From the NCBI GenBank assembly GCA_045580165.1, contig JAZNNG010000079.1, forward strand, positions 1-64,000: a stretch of DNA of 64,000 nucleotides. The letters are read 5' to 3'. The stretch's first letter is position 1. The number at the start of each line of letters is the position of its first letter. Both the position numbers and the translations under genes were made by a program. Below are positions 8,893-17,177 of this stretch, in pieces. Origin of the DNA: UBA4717 sp045580165 (GTDB lineage Bacteria; Bacillota; Clostridia; Oscillospirales; CAG-272). The notes under the pieces are model-generated. The model was not told where the DNA came from and did not search any database. It saw nothing but the letters and a program-made list of their open reading frames with translations.

Positions 8893-9726
8893 TCAGTCGT
8901 GGGGGTTATATTCGTGCATAAACAGCTCGGGACATTCCTTTAATCGCTTTACCATATAATCGGTTTCGGCAACGGCATCAACGATATGCGCCGTGCCTGC
9001 ACCGAAGGTAACTCTCTTTGCGATTCCTTTCTCAACGAGCTCGGGCTCTACCTTGGAATAGTAGTGGTTATGACCGGGCTCGTGACGCTTGAACGCGATC
9101 TTGTGAGTTTTGCCCTCGTAGTCGGTAGCGGTGTATTCCCAGATATATGGGCGCAGAATACCGGGCACTCCCGCGTATTCCTCAAGAACGTGCATAAAGG
9201 TGTTACAGCCCATACCGGTACCGAGGAACATTATTTTTGCCTTGCGGTCATAGAGCTTGCCCCACGGAGAGTCCCAGCCAAGCGGAGTTTTGGAGAACTC
9301 GTGACCCGAGCAGAACTCCTTTGCGTCGGGACCGTACGCGGCAACCGACGAGCAGGGACATATCGAACGGATAACCCCCTCCTTCTTCCTGAAAACCTCG
9401 GGGATTATTCCGAGATCGTGGCAGGGCGTTTCGTGAACGTCAAAGTGGTTTCCGTACTCCCAAAATCCCTCTTTGGGACCGAGCGCAGGGTCGCTTATCT
9501 GCCCCTTTTCGTTAACGTAATAGCCGAGCTTCCAGCTCATAGCGGGGAACACCGCAAGCCCCTCCTTGCCGAAGTATTCGATGAAGGCGTCGGCGATCGT
9601 GTCGGCACCGCCCTCGACACCCTCCTCTCCCGCAATTCTCTTGAAGGACGAGTGAACGAATACCGTGTCGGTGGGCTTGAGTCCGAGACGCTTTAATTCC
9701 TCTATAAAAAATTCCTTGTTATACAT
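8893..9726 (-). CDS. AAC(3)-family N-acetyltransferase in a sugar operon
   Basis: A 277-residue member of the AAC(3)/YokD fold, which transfers acetyl from acetyl-CoA to an amino group. Family features are VHSSFKRI near residue 24, the EEGVEGGADTI loop, SPWGKLYDRKAKIMFLG and GCNTFMHVLEE. The ATG at 9726 has GAGGAG ten bases upstream; a longer reading from 9819 would run into the preceding gene and is rejected. It lies four bases after the glycosidase-like gene and ends the kinase-nanE-glycosidase operon, which points to an amino sugar or other catabolic amine as substrate rather than an aminoglycoside. The family assignment is good; the substrate is inference. Confidence 0.8.
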   Translation of the reverse strand: MYNKEFFIEELKRLGLKPTDTVFVHSSFKRIAGEEGVEGGADTIADAFIEYFGKEGLAVFPAMSWKLGYYVNEKGQISDPALGPKEGFWEYGNHFDVHETPCHDLGIIPEVFRKKEGVIRSICPCSSVAAYGPDAKEFCSGHEFSKTPLGWDSPWGKLYDRKAKIMFLGTGMGCNTFMHVLEEYAGVPGILRPYIWEYTATDYEGKTHKIAFKRHEPGHNHYYSKVEPELVEKGIAKRVTFGAGTAHIVDAVAETDYMVKRLKECPELFMHEYNPHD

Positions 9727-9730
9727 AGCC

Positions 9731-11740
9731 TTATTTCTCCTCTGCGTAAATTGCCGCGTAATGCTCAAATCTCGGCATTTCGGCACCGTTTTCAAATTTG
9801 AATTCCACGCCGTCGGCAAGAGCCCTTGTGATTTTCATATTGTCGGGAAGCCTCCAGTCGACCGATGCGTGATGGTGCTCAACGCCGAAGTTTCTGATAA
9901 GAAGAAGCCTTTTGCCGTTCTTTTCAAACAGGTCGCAGCTCGTAAACTGCTGACCGTCACGTCGGTTGACGTATATGTTGTTGAAGGTAACTCCGCTGTC
10001 AAGTCCCGCATCTTTGAGCATCTTTTTGAAGAATTCGGCAAGCAAAAAGTCGCGGTAACCGTTAAAGCGTCCCACGGTATCTCCGGCGCCGAAGTAGATG
10101 ACGTTACCGAGACGCGTTGCTATCGCGTCACCGTTGTTGTATTCGAGCAGGACCTCACCGTTTTTCTCGGTATAGTGTCTGCCGTCAAGAGGCAGTCGGA
10201 ACAGACAGTGGTTGTAGAATTTTGACTTATCGGATCGCGCGAAAATTCCGTTTGACTCCTCCACCTTGATTCCTGCGATATCCTCAATGGTCTTGCAGCA
10301 TTTACCGATAACTATAAGCTTGCCGCCGTCACTAAGGTACGCCTTAAGCTTATTTGCATCGTCGTCCGTGATGGATTTTACGGAGCTCATAATAAGAGCC
10401 TTCTGCTCTGCGGCGCTATCGGGTATTTTTGCGATAACCTTCGTGGGAATGGCTACTGCGTTCAGCATTTCGTGAAGTCCGAAAATGTGTTCTATCGAAT
10501 AGCTGCTATATAGATAATCGTTGTTAAGCTGCTCGGGGAAGTATATTGCAAGGTCAGCGGTATGACGCGTGCCGTTCATAAGCGGACGGAGATCTTCAAC
10601 GTATCCCATAGCCTTAAGACACATCTCGCGGCGCGCCGCTACCGTGTACTCGTCGCGGTACACCTGATAAACGGGCGCGCCGGGATTAAGCTCCTTTTTC
10701 CAGAGAGGAAGCTCCTCTGCCATAAAGCCGTAGCAGAAGAATGAGATACCGAAGGGAGTCATGGTTGACAGAATGTTGTCCACAAAGCGCTTGGGAGTCA
10801 TATCGGGAACACGTCCCGCCGCGCTTTCGTGATAGAAGTGTGTGTCTGCCATACACGGTATCATTCCGTCAGAGTTTGCCATAAGATACTCGGTCTCGAG
10901 CTTATAGAAATAGGGGTTGGGATAAAGCGGCGGATGGATCTGCAGGTTGAGAAGATCAAGCTCCTTTACTTGAGTCATTACCGAGATATTACGCGCGTGC
11001 CATATTCTCTCGGGCTGCATATAGCTGCACGCGCTTATGATGCCGAGGGGATAATGCATAAGGGGCAGACCGTATTTTCCCTTGATATGTACGGCAAGGG
11101 CTCGGTACATATTGAGAAACTGTGTTTCTGTGAAATGAAGCACCTTTTCTTTTACGTTGTCGTCCGCGTACATTTCGTCGGGGGAGGGCATTTCTTCGCC
11201 GTAAAACTTTTTGTACGCTTCGCGCGAGTATTTGTCGTACGACACGTCGATACTGTTTTCGCAGGGAAGACAAACTCCCTTGCAGCTCGGATGATGACCG
11301 AACCTTTCAAGCATGGTATCGTATTTGTTTATGAGATATTCAAGAGTGAGAGGACAGGACGGCACGAGACCGATCCTTCCGTAACGGGAAACGTTACCCT
11401 CGTAGTCTGTGAGCATAGCGTCCTTGTGGGCGAGCATATACCCCTCGTCCATCATTCCCGCTTCGGGCAAAAACGCCATACCGTACTTGTCAGCCGCTAA
11501 AAAGCACTCCTCAACGGGATCGCGCTCCTCGCCCGCCCAATAACTGCTTCTCGGGAATTTGTCGCTCTTCCATAGAATACCGTCGCGGCAGTTCCAGGTC
11601 TCGAGCAGGGCAACGAAATCGAAATGCAGATTGTTTTTCATATCGGCAAAGCACTTGTCGGCGTATCCCACGGGGAAAACCTCGGGTGTACGCACGAGAA
11701 AGAGCGTGCCCGTGTTAAAATTATTAAAATTGAGACTCAT
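9731..11740 (-). CDS. Putative glycoside hydrolase (barrel plus amidotransferase-like domain)
   Basis: A 669-residue protein without a signal peptide. The first 380 residues read like a TIM-barrel glycosidase, with conserved-looking acidic stretches such as VALLETWNC and CLPCENSID. Residues about 400-560 resemble the trimerisation (glutamine-amidotransferase-like) domain of GH42-type enzymes, for example KLKAYLSDGGKLIVIG. A small beta domain ends the protein. GGAGG lies seven bases before the ATG. The gene follows nanE by 12 bases, so the protein probably releases an amino-sugar-containing product in the cytoplasm. No named GH family could be assigned by eye. Confidence 0.6.
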   Translation of the reverse strand: MSLNFNNFNTGTLFLVRTPEVFPVGYADKCFADMKNNLHFDFVALLETWNCRDGILWKSDKFPRSSYWAGEERDPVEECFLAADKYGMAFLPEAGMMDEGYMLAHKDAMLTDYEGNVSRYGRIGLVPSCPLTLEYLINKYDTMLERFGHHPSCKGVCLPCENSIDVSYDKYSREAYKKFYGEEMPSPDEMYADDNVKEKVLHFTETQFLNMYRALAVHIKGKYGLPLMHYPLGIISACSYMQPERIWHARNISVMTQVKELDLLNLQIHPPLYPNPYFYKLETEYLMANSDGMIPCMADTHFYHESAAGRVPDMTPKRFVDNILSTMTPFGISFFCYGFMAEELPLWKKELNPGAPVYQVYRDEYTVAARREMCLKAMGYVEDLRPLMNGTRHTADLAIYFPEQLNNDYLYSSYSIEHIFGLHEMLNAVAIPTKVIAKIPDSAAEQKALIMSSVKSITDDDANKLKAYLSDGGKLIVIGKCCKTIEDIAGIKVEESNGIFARSDKSKFYNHCLFRLPLDGRHYTEKNGEVLLEYNNGDAIATRLGNVIYFGAGDTVGRFNGYRDFLLAEFFKKMLKDAGLDSGVTFNNIYVNRRDGQQFTSCDLFEKNGKRLLLIRNFGVEHHHASVDWRLPDNMKITRALADGVEFKFENGAEMPRFEHYAAIYAEEK

Positions 11741-11752
11741 TTTCGTCCCTCC

Positions 11753-12433
11753 TCAAAGTCCTGCTTCGGTAATAAAGCGGTCGGTTATGAATTGTACGTT
11801 TGTTATTGCCTTGCCTATGACTACGGCGTGAGCTCCTGCCTCAATTCCTGCTGCAAGATCCTCGGGAGAATTGTAACGTCCCTCGGCGATAATAGGGGTG
11901 TCTATGGTCGCTTTCAGACGGCGGACAAGCTCAAGGTCGGGCTCTTTCGTGAAGGGAGAATACGTCGTGTATCCGCTGAGAGTTGTCGCAATAATGTCGG
12001 CGCCTGCATTTGCCGCAGCAACACCCTCCTCAAACGTGGCAATATCGGCCATAACGAGAACGCCAAGCTCGTTTTTGATGCGTCCTATAAGCTCGGAAAC
12101 GTCGCTTCCGTCCTTACGGGGGCGAAGCGTCGCGTCAAGAGCGATTATCTCAACACCCATATCCGCGAGAGCCTTTGCGTGCTCAAACGCGGGTGTGATG
12201 TAGGGGAATTCGGGGTTGGGATGTGTTTTGTAAATTCCGATAACGGGAATTTTAACAAGTCTTTTTATCGCGGGAATGTCACGCGGACCGTCTGCACGGA
12301 TAGCCACCGCGCCGCCCATTTCGGCGGCGAGAGCCATTACTGCCATGTGCTCGGGGCCTCTGAGAGGATTGCCCGGACGCGCCTGACAAGAAACTATAAG
12401 TCCTCGGTGGAGCTTTTTGATAATTCCATTCAT
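11753..12433 (-). CDS. nanE: Putative N-acetylmannosamine-6-phosphate 2-epimerase
   Basis: Converts ManNAc-6-phosphate to GlcNAc-6-phosphate in sialic acid and ManNAc breakdown. The 226-residue length is normal for NanE. Characteristic stretches are LIVSCQARPGNPLRGPEHM at the N-terminus, GVAIRADG-type and IGIYKTHP segments, IALDATLRPRKDG, and the phosphate-binding end with IIAEGRYNSPEDL and GAHAVVIGKAIT. It sits 13 bases after the sugar kinase gene and 12 bases before the glycosidase-like gene. Its usual companions nanA and nanK are not in the window. Confidence 0.9.
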   Translation of the reverse strand: MNGIIKKLHRGLIVSCQARPGNPLRGPEHMAVMALAAEMGGAVAIRADGPRDIPAIKRLVKIPVIGIYKTHPNPEFPYITPAFEHAKALADMGVEIIALDATLRPRKDGSDVSELIGRIKNELGVLVMADIATFEEGVAAANAGADIIATTLSGYTTYSPFTKEPDLELVRRLKATIDTPIIAEGRYNSPEDLAAGIEAGAHAVVIGKAITNVQFITDRFITEAGL

Positions 12434-12446
12434 TTTTCGTATCTCC

Positions 12447-13394
12447 TTATGCCTTTAATATCTTTTCAAACAATTCTTTTGTCGGGCTTGCACCGTATCG
12501 CATCAGCACCGCTAATTTTGCCGCAATAATGGGTGAAAAGTCGGGCTCGTAGTATAGCTTTGCCCGACTCAGCCGCGCGAGCTCCTCCCGACACATATCA
12601 AGAAGCAAAGGCTTGTCTGTGAGAAATCCGCCGCAGATGAGTATCTTGTAGGCGTCCGAATCGTCGCTGACCGCGTTTGCAAGTAAAGCGATCTCTCTTG
12701 CGTGTGTGCGGTAAAGTCCGAGTGCATCCGGGTCACCGTCAATGGCGAGCTTGTATATGTCCGGAGCAAGGGCGGCAAGCTCTCTGCGGCTCATATTTAG
12801 TGCGCGTCTTTTTGCCTCCATACGTCCGGAAAAATCATCGAGGTCAAGACCTGCGGTAATATGAGTGAACATATCGCCGAGACGGTCTGTTTCAGCCATG
12901 CCGTCGAGTGAGCGCAGAAATAGCTTCAGCGCGTCCTGACCGAGGCCACCTCCCGCGCCACCGTCCCCGTATACAGGACCCCAGCCGCCCGCGTATCGTG
13001 TACCGTTTACTGTGTGACCCATAGCGGTACTGCCCGTACCGCACAGGACCGCCGCCGAGCAGTCGAGAAACGCCGCCGCCTGAAGTATAGCGTTACCGCA
13101 CGCCTCGCGCTCGACGAAGGAGGGAACACCCTCCCAGACCGTTGCAAGAGCCCTCTCTACCTCAGCGGTGTTGGGACCTCCGAGAGAAAGAAAAATTCCC
13201 GTCGGCATACCGTAAGGCTTTAACGCCTTGAAAGCCTCGGTCACTGTGTCAAGCACGGGTAACACCCCTTCCTTGATTGCGCCGAGACCGTGAGCTTTGT
13301 GTTCAGCTACCGTGTTACCGAGCTTGTCGAGAAGAACCCATACGGTTTTGCTTCCGCCCGAATCCGCAGCTAAATAAAGATCGTCCTTTTTCAT
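12447..13394 (-). CDS. BadF/BcrA-type N-acetylglucosamine kinase-like ATPase
   Basis: A 315-residue sugar kinase of the ASKHA fold. It has the phosphate-1 motif DSGGSKTVWVLLD near residue 10, GGPNTAEV in the middle, CGTGSTAMGH as phosphate-2 and a glycine-rich GGWGPVYGDGGAGGGLG segment. Family members phosphorylate GlcNAc or related sugars with ATP. It is the first gene of the operon that continues with nanE, so it would supply the hexosamine phosphate. GAGGTAA precedes the ATG. An AraC-type regulator is divergently transcribed. Confidence 0.82.
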   Translation of the reverse strand: MKKDDLYLAADSGGSKTVWVLLDKLGNTVAEHKAHGLGAIKEGVLPVLDTVTEAFKALKPYGMPTGIFLSLGGPNTAEVERALATVWEGVPSFVEREACGNAILQAAAFLDCSAAVLCGTGSTAMGHTVNGTRYAGGWGPVYGDGGAGGGLGQDALKLFLRSLDGMAETDRLGDMFTHITAGLDLDDFSGRMEAKRRALNMSRRELAALAPDIYKLAIDGDPDALGLYRTHAREIALLANAVSDDSDAYKILICGGFLTDKPLLLDMCREELARLSRAKLYYEPDFSPIIAAKLAVLMRYGASPTKELFEKILKA

Positions 13395-13424
13395 AAGATT
13401 ACCTCAAAATATATTTCCGATTTA

Positions 13425-13453
13425 ATTATATAGCCTTTGCCCGTACCAAACAA
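13425..13453 (-). promoter_or_regulatory. Promoter of the amino-sugar operon
   Basis: On the minus strand, TTGTTT (13453-13448), a 17-base spacer and TATAAT (13430-13425) precede the kinase gene. It faces the regulator's promoter in a shared 165-base intergenic region, which fits control by the AraC-type protein. Confidence 0.6.
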
Positions 13454-13497
13454 GCAATAAAATTGACATAAAATAACACAAAATACACTTTTTTCGT

Positions 13498-13526
13498 TTG
13501 ACAAATGCCAAAAACGGTGATATTAT
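13498..13526 (+). promoter_or_regulatory. Promoter of the AraC-type regulator gene
   Basis: TTGACA (13498-13503), a 17-base spacer and TATTAT (13521-13526), about 33 bases before the chosen start codon. Confidence 0.75.
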
Positions 13527-13559
13527 TAGAACAAAACAACAAAACCAAAGGTGACGGCT

Positions 13560-14399
13560 ATGGATAAATTCCCGATACCCTACGTGCTTGAATGTATGCG
13601 ATTTATTTCTCCCTGTCCCGACGAAAACCGCCGTACGATACGCGACTACGAGTTTGACTTGTATCTCACGGGCGAGAGGGATATATATCTTGACGGAGTC
13701 TACCACCATATAGCGCCCGACTGCCTTGTTTTCAGAAAGCCGGGACAGGATGTAGTCGGATACGGCGGCTACGATATGTTTATGCTCACCCTCGATTTCA
13801 GTGATCCCACCCCCGAGGTGTTAGGAAGCTATCTCAGAAGCAGCCGTTCACCCCAGCAGAAGAAATGCGCTCTTGACGTTCTTGAAAATATCCCCACCGT
13901 GTTTGTTCCCGTGCATCATAAGGAGCTAAGATCTCTTTATGAAAAAATATCTCACTGCTCGCACCCGAATATAGTCGACCTTGCTGCACAACGGGAGTAT
14001 ATATCCGAATTTTTGTTTCTTGTTCTCGCCGATGCTCACAGATATAACAGAGAGCAGGAAATAAAAAAAGGCACAGACAGCTCCTACGTCAAAAAAGCCT
14101 GCACCTATATACATAACAACTACTATAAGTCCTTGTCGGTAGAGGGAATAGCCGAAATGCTTTCTATCAATCCCAACTATCTTATAAGACTTTTCAAAAG
14201 CGAGATAAACACCACCCCGACACAGTACGTTCTTGAAACAAGACTCGTCCGAGCTCGTTATCAGCTGTTACAGACGGATGCGTCGGTACAGGACGTTGCG
14301 ACATCAACGGGCTTTGCGAACACCTCATACTTTATCAAGCGCTTCAAGGAACGCTTCGGCGCAAGTCCCCTGAAATACCGCAAGGAAAACGCGGAATAA
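13560..14399 (+). CDS. AraC-family transcriptional regulator
   Basis: A 279-residue regulator. The N-terminal half (to about 160) reads like a cupin sensor domain (DYEFDLYLTGERDIYLDG and similar strands). The C-terminal 100 residues hold two helix-turn-helix motifs, SVEGIAEMLSINPNYLIRLF and DVATSTGFANTSYFIKRF, ending in the usual GASPLKYRK. The ATG at 13560 is used because AAAGGTGA lies just upstream; an in-frame GTG at 13551 is possible. It is divergent from the kinase-nanE operon and most likely controls it in response to the sugar. Confidence 0.88.
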   Translation: MDKFPIPYVLECMRFISPCPDENRRTIRDYEFDLYLTGERDIYLDGVYHHIAPDCLVFRKPGQDVVGYGGYDMFMLTLDFSDPTPEVLGSYLRSSRSPQQKKCALDVLENIPTVFVPVHHKELRSLYEKISHCSHPNIVDLAAQREYISEFLFLVLADAHRYNREQEIKKGTDSSYVKKACTYIHNNYYKSLSVEGIAEMLSINPNYLIRLFKSEINTTPTQYVLETRLVRARYQLLQTDASVQDVATSTGFANTSYFIKRFKERFGASPLKYRKENAE

Positions 14400-14403
14400 A
14401 AGA

Positions 14404-14429
14404 AAAAGCACTGCATTAGCAGTGCTTTT
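14404..14429. terminator. Bidirectional terminator
   Basis: AAAAGCACTGC pairs with GCAGTGCTTTT between the convergent regulator gene (ends 14399) and the leftward membrane-protein gene (ends 14433). Confidence 0.8.
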
Positions 14430-14432
14430 GTG

Positions 14433-14810
14433 TTATTTGCGCTTATGTTTGAATAAAGCTTCGACGATAAAAAACAACAGACACCCTACGGCATAGCAAA
14501 TAAGGTCGGCAAACGAGAACGTGCGGCCTATTATTGTGGAAAGAAGCCTGTTTGACTCAAGCCCGAGCAGCTTTACAACGTCGAAATACTGAAGCACCTC
14601 GACTGCGGCGGCAAAGATAAAAACGTAAACGGGCAGAGCCTTAACGCCGCACGGAAAAAATATCCTTAAAAAGCAGCATATAAGAACGGTTACGAGAACA
14701 TCTCCGACGTACGGACGAACAAAATCATCCCGTACGAACAAAGCAATAAGTATTTCAGTAAGGAGAAGCATCAAAAACGCAAAGGTGTAAGTTAAACGCA
14801 GCTTTTTCAT
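14433..14810 (-). CDS. DUF2809-like small membrane protein
   Basis: A 125-residue protein with four predicted membrane helices. The pattern of FVRPYVGDVLVT early and a polar loop before a last pair of helices (FADLICYAVGCL) resembles DUF2809/VanZ-like proteins of unknown function. The ATG at 14810 has AGGAGA seven bases upstream; a longer frame from 14909 would overlap the preceding gene and lacks a binding site. It follows the RDD-family gene by 31 bases and is probably co-transcribed with it. Confidence 0.7.
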   Translation of the reverse strand: MKKLRLTYTFAFLMLLLTEILIALFVRDDFVRPYVGDVLVTVLICCFLRIFFPCGVKALPVYVFIFAAAVEVLQYFDVVKLLGLESNRLLSTIIGRTFSFADLICYAVGCLLFFIVEALFKHKRK

Positions 14811-14841
14811 TTTGATCTCCTGTGAGTAAACGTGAGATGTA

Positions 14842-15627
14842 TTATTCAAACAGGGTACATTCGTCACACACCGTCCAAATACCGTTTTCCTTATGGCATA
14901 CGACCACAAACGACTTGAAATTTACGGTAAATCCTAATTCGGCAGTTTCGGTTAAAGAACTGTTGTCTGTCATCTCTCGGTTATAAGAATATTGGTTGAA
15001 ACGAATCTTTGACTCGTCAACGTTCAGGTCATTGAAGGCCTTACTTTCCGTAAAATAGCTATAAGCAATTTTGTATTCTTCCGAATCCTTCTGAAGATTA
15101 AGAATGATTTGAATAAACCCTATAAAAGCAATTACACAGGCTATGATTATTACGAATACCTTAAGCGCCTTTTTTGCCTTCTGCTTTTTTGAAAGGGGCT
15201 GAACCAACGTGGCATCATTGATATACGATTCATGTGCCTTTTTTGTCATTACCAAAGTACCTGCCACACGGTCCCCCACGGTTTTTCCCGTGGCAAGCAA
15301 CAGGATGCCGTCAATTTGGAATATAATAAGAAATATATTTCTCAAGAAGCATTGCTTTGCGCTTGCTTTTTCCAAGGAGTTCTTATCGTAAACATATAAG
15401 CCGAAGATCCTTTTGCCTAAGCTGCGGCCCTTGAAAATAACGTCTCTTAATATAAACGCCGCAAAGGAAAGTATCATAAACAAGAATGCAAGTAAGAAAG
15501 CAATGGGATCTGCCTCAGAGTGCTGTTGCAAAAAGAGCGCTGTAAAAGAAAAAACGAAAATAAACGGAAGTAAAGAAATATTCCAGTCTATCAAAAAAGC
15601 AATTATTCTCTTGAACTTTGTACTCAT
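14842..15627 (-). CDS. RDD-family membrane protein with C-terminal extracytoplasmic domain
   Basis: A 261-residue protein. Residues 1-125 form an RDD domain: an aspartate in the first helix (FLIDWNIS), the GRSLGKRIFGL arginine-containing motif, and a third helix followed by GDRVAGTLVM. A lysine-rich linker (about 145-155) precedes a further helix (about 156-178), and the remaining 80 residues form a soluble domain likely outside the membrane. RDD proteins are linked to solute transport, but this one's role is unknown. AGGAGG precedes the ATG. It is transcribed from one of two identical 69-bp promoter modules. Confidence 0.8.
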   Translation of the reverse strand: MSTKFKRIIAFLIDWNISLLPFIFVFSFTALFLQQHSEADPIAFLLAFLFMILSFAAFILRDVIFKGRSLGKRIFGLYVYDKNSLEKASAKQCFLRNIFLIIFQIDGILLLATGKTVGDRVAGTLVMTKKAHESYINDATLVQPLSKKQKAKKALKVFVIIIACVIAFIGFIQIILNLQKDSEEYKIAYSYFTESKAFNDLNVDESKIRFNQYSYNREMTDNSSLTETAELGFTVNFKSFVVVCHKENGIWTVCDECTLFE

Positions 15628-15657
15628 TTATATATATCCTCCTACTTGATTGCGGTA

Positions 15658-15726
15658 ATTATAGCATAACATACGAACAAAAACAACCGTATGTGCCTAT
15701 TCGTCGGGAAATTGTTCCTGTTCGTT
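15658..15726 (-). promoter_or_regulatory. 69-bp promoter module, copy 1
   Basis: On the minus strand this carries TTGTTT (15686-15681), a 17-base spacer and TATAAT (15663-15658) in front of the RDD-family gene. A perfect dyad ACATACG (15669-15675) / CGTATGT (15688-15694) overlaps the core promoter. A second inverted pair, about 15 bases long with 12 matches, lies at 15672-15686 and 15712-15726. The whole 69 bases are repeated without a mismatch at 16564-16632. Confidence 0.75.
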
Positions 15727-15880
15727 GTTTGCCGTTAAGTGTTTTTGCAAATACATTAACCGTTCCCATAAGGCATACATAGATCTTAATTATTATTGTT
15801 TGTTTTCAAATTTCATAGCTGCTACACCTTTCTTTTTGGTAACAGCAATTATACACATTAAAGGCTATAAGTCCAGAGGA
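15727..15880. other. Intergenic stretch
   Basis: About 150 bases between the copy-1 promoter module and the end of the AT-rich hypothetical gene. It is AT-rich and no gene or clear hairpin was found. Confidence 0.5.
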
Positions 15881-16546
15881 TTATTTGAAAAGGTTTATCT
15901 TGCCAAAAAAGTTTTCATCAGGGAAATTTGTTTCACGCCACTTAGGGTCATATTTATCGTTATATTTAGAATAACTCCACGATTTTTCGTGATAAGAACC
16001 CTTGCTCATATGAAGGCGCTTTACAAAGCGATAGTTTGCATAATAAAGAACGAAAAAGGATAAAGTATCTGCAAACTTTTCATAATCATCTAAAATATAT
16101 AGCTTATGAGTATATTTATAATCAGTTGTATTCAAGTAAGTTTCTATCAAAGCGATTTGCTTATCACTATGATATATTGAAACATAGTTAAAAGAGCCGT
16201 TTGAACGGCTATAACAATGAAAAATCTCACCAGTATCTAATGCAATTACATAAAAAGCTTTCATAAAGCCGTGTTTTGAAAAAGTTATACTGCCATAATT
16301 GTTTTCGTTTTTATATAAATGAAAAACTCTTGTAAGATTCGCTTCGCCGAAAAGCCATCTGAAAGGTATATAGTTAAACCATTTTGAAAGATTATATATT
16401 CCCTTAATTGTATTATTTTTATTTGAAATCGTTATTGTCTGAAATCGACTTATACTACCTAATTCACCGTAAAAATAAAAGTTATCGCTTTCAATATCAA
16501 ATGTTTGTTTTATATTTGATGCAGTTTGAGATATTTTAACTATCAT
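15881..16546 (-). CDS. Hypothetical AT-rich protein, possibly tubby/LURP-like
   Basis: A 221-residue protein, not recognised with confidence. It is rich in Tyr, Phe, Asn and Lys and predicted to be mostly beta strands with one hydrophobic stretch near residues 158-170 (DTLSFFVLYYANY). The alternation of strands around residues 20-150 is reminiscent of the tubby C-terminal/LURP-one fold, but this is a weak impression. GAGGTGAT lies close before the ATG. Base composition is clearly AT-richer than the flanking operons, which suggests acquisition. It is transcribed from the second copy of the 69-bp promoter module. Confidence 0.65.
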   Translation of the reverse strand: MIVKISQTASNIKQTFDIESDNFYFYGELGSISRFQTITISNKNNTIKGIYNLSKWFNYIPFRWLFGEANLTRVFHLYKNENNYGSITFSKHGFMKAFYVIALDTGEIFHCYSRSNGSFNYVSIYHSDKQIALIETYLNTTDYKYTHKLYILDDYEKFADTLSFFVLYYANYRFVKRLHMSKGSYHEKSWSYSKYNDKYDPKWRETNFPDENFFGKINLFK

Positions 16547-16563
16547 TGTATCACCTCAACTTG

Positions 16564-16632
16564 ATTATAGCATAACATACGAACAAAAACAACCGTATGT
16601 GCCTATTCGTCGGGAAATTGTTCCTGTTCGTT
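16564..16632 (-). promoter_or_regulatory. 69-bp promoter module, copy 2
   Basis: Identical to 15658-15726, with TTGTTT-N17-TATAAT and the same dyad at 16575-16581 / 16594-16600. It drives the AT-rich hypothetical gene, whose start is 18 bases downstream. Confidence 0.75.
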
Positions 16633-16657
16633 AATTTCATTCGTGGAGCGGATGCTG

Positions 16658-16750
16658 TTACTTCTTCACTATTCACTATTACTTATTACCTTCCAAAAAT
16701 CCGAGCAAAAGAGAGAAAAGTGAAGAGTGAAGAGGTAATAGTGAAAAAGT
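16658..16750. repeat. Imperfect long palindrome
   Basis: The segment TTACTTCTTCACTATTCAC near 16658 has an inverted counterpart near 16720-16750 (GAGTGAAGAGGTAATAGTGAA). AT-rich palindromes of this sort are common intergenic elements in clostridia. An open frame over 16679-16891 on the minus strand crosses it and is not taken as a gene. Confidence 0.5.
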
Positions 16751-16782
16751 AAAAATCCCCGTTCTTACGAACGAGGATTTTT
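16751..16782 (-). terminator. Terminator after the TIGR04076-like gene
   Basis: AAAAATCC and GGATTTTT pair around an inner GTTC/GAAC stem. On the minus strand the hairpin ends in a run of T, about 60 bases after the stop at 16845. Confidence 0.65.
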
Positions 16783-16844
16783 GTGTAAGGACTATAAAAA
16801 AGATATTTTTGCTGTTTTTGCGTATGACTTTGAACTCTCGTAGT

Positions 16845-17177
16845 TCATCGTTTGGATTTTTGGTTATTGTTAATATAGTTTCCGTTTTCATCCCTATTTA
16901 TAGGAACAGCGGTAAGGCAAAACCGTAGACAATGGCACGGACAAGGAATTTCTATTCTATATTTTTCTTTCGCACCTCTGTATGTAAAATCTCCGCCACA
17001 ACGAATTACTTCGCACCAAGTAAAAATTTCTGCCATAGCACGAGGACAAAACCCTTGAGGAGTTTCATATTCAAAACGAAAAATGTCTCCCTTTTCTAAT
17101 CCGAGTCTGCAATTCTTCGCTTCGCCTTCAATTACTTCTAAATCAAAAGCCCAATCTTCAACAATCCATTTTTTCAT
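16845..17177 (-). CDS. TIGR04076-like small protein
   Basis: A 110-residue protein. The N-terminal NCRLGLEKGDIFRFEYETP, then GFCPRAMAEIF and a later CGGDF and CPCHCLRFCL, match the layout of the TIGR04076 family: a Cys near residue 23, G-FCP, and a CPCP-like site near the end. Function is unknown; the cysteines could bind metal. The start codon overlaps the stop of the four-helix-bundle gene (ATGA), so the two are translationally coupled. Confidence 0.7.
   Translation of the reverse strand: MKKWIVEDWAFDLEVIEGEAKNCRLGLEKGDIFRFEYETPQGFCPRAMAEIFTWCEVIRCGGDFTYRGAKEKYRIEIPCPCHCLRFCLTAVPINRDENGNYINNNQKSKR

Noticed and set aside
8893..9726. Aminoglycoside resistance gene
   Set aside because: The fold is AAC(3)-like, but the gene is the last member of an amino-sugar operon, so resistance is not the best reading.
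15658..15726. LexA/SOS box in the 69-bp module
   Set aside because: CGAACA-like words occur, but not in the spacing of the Firmicute LexA consensus.
16679..16891. 70-residue minus-strand frame
   Set aside because: It overlaps the next gene and crosses a palindrome and a terminator, with no binding site.
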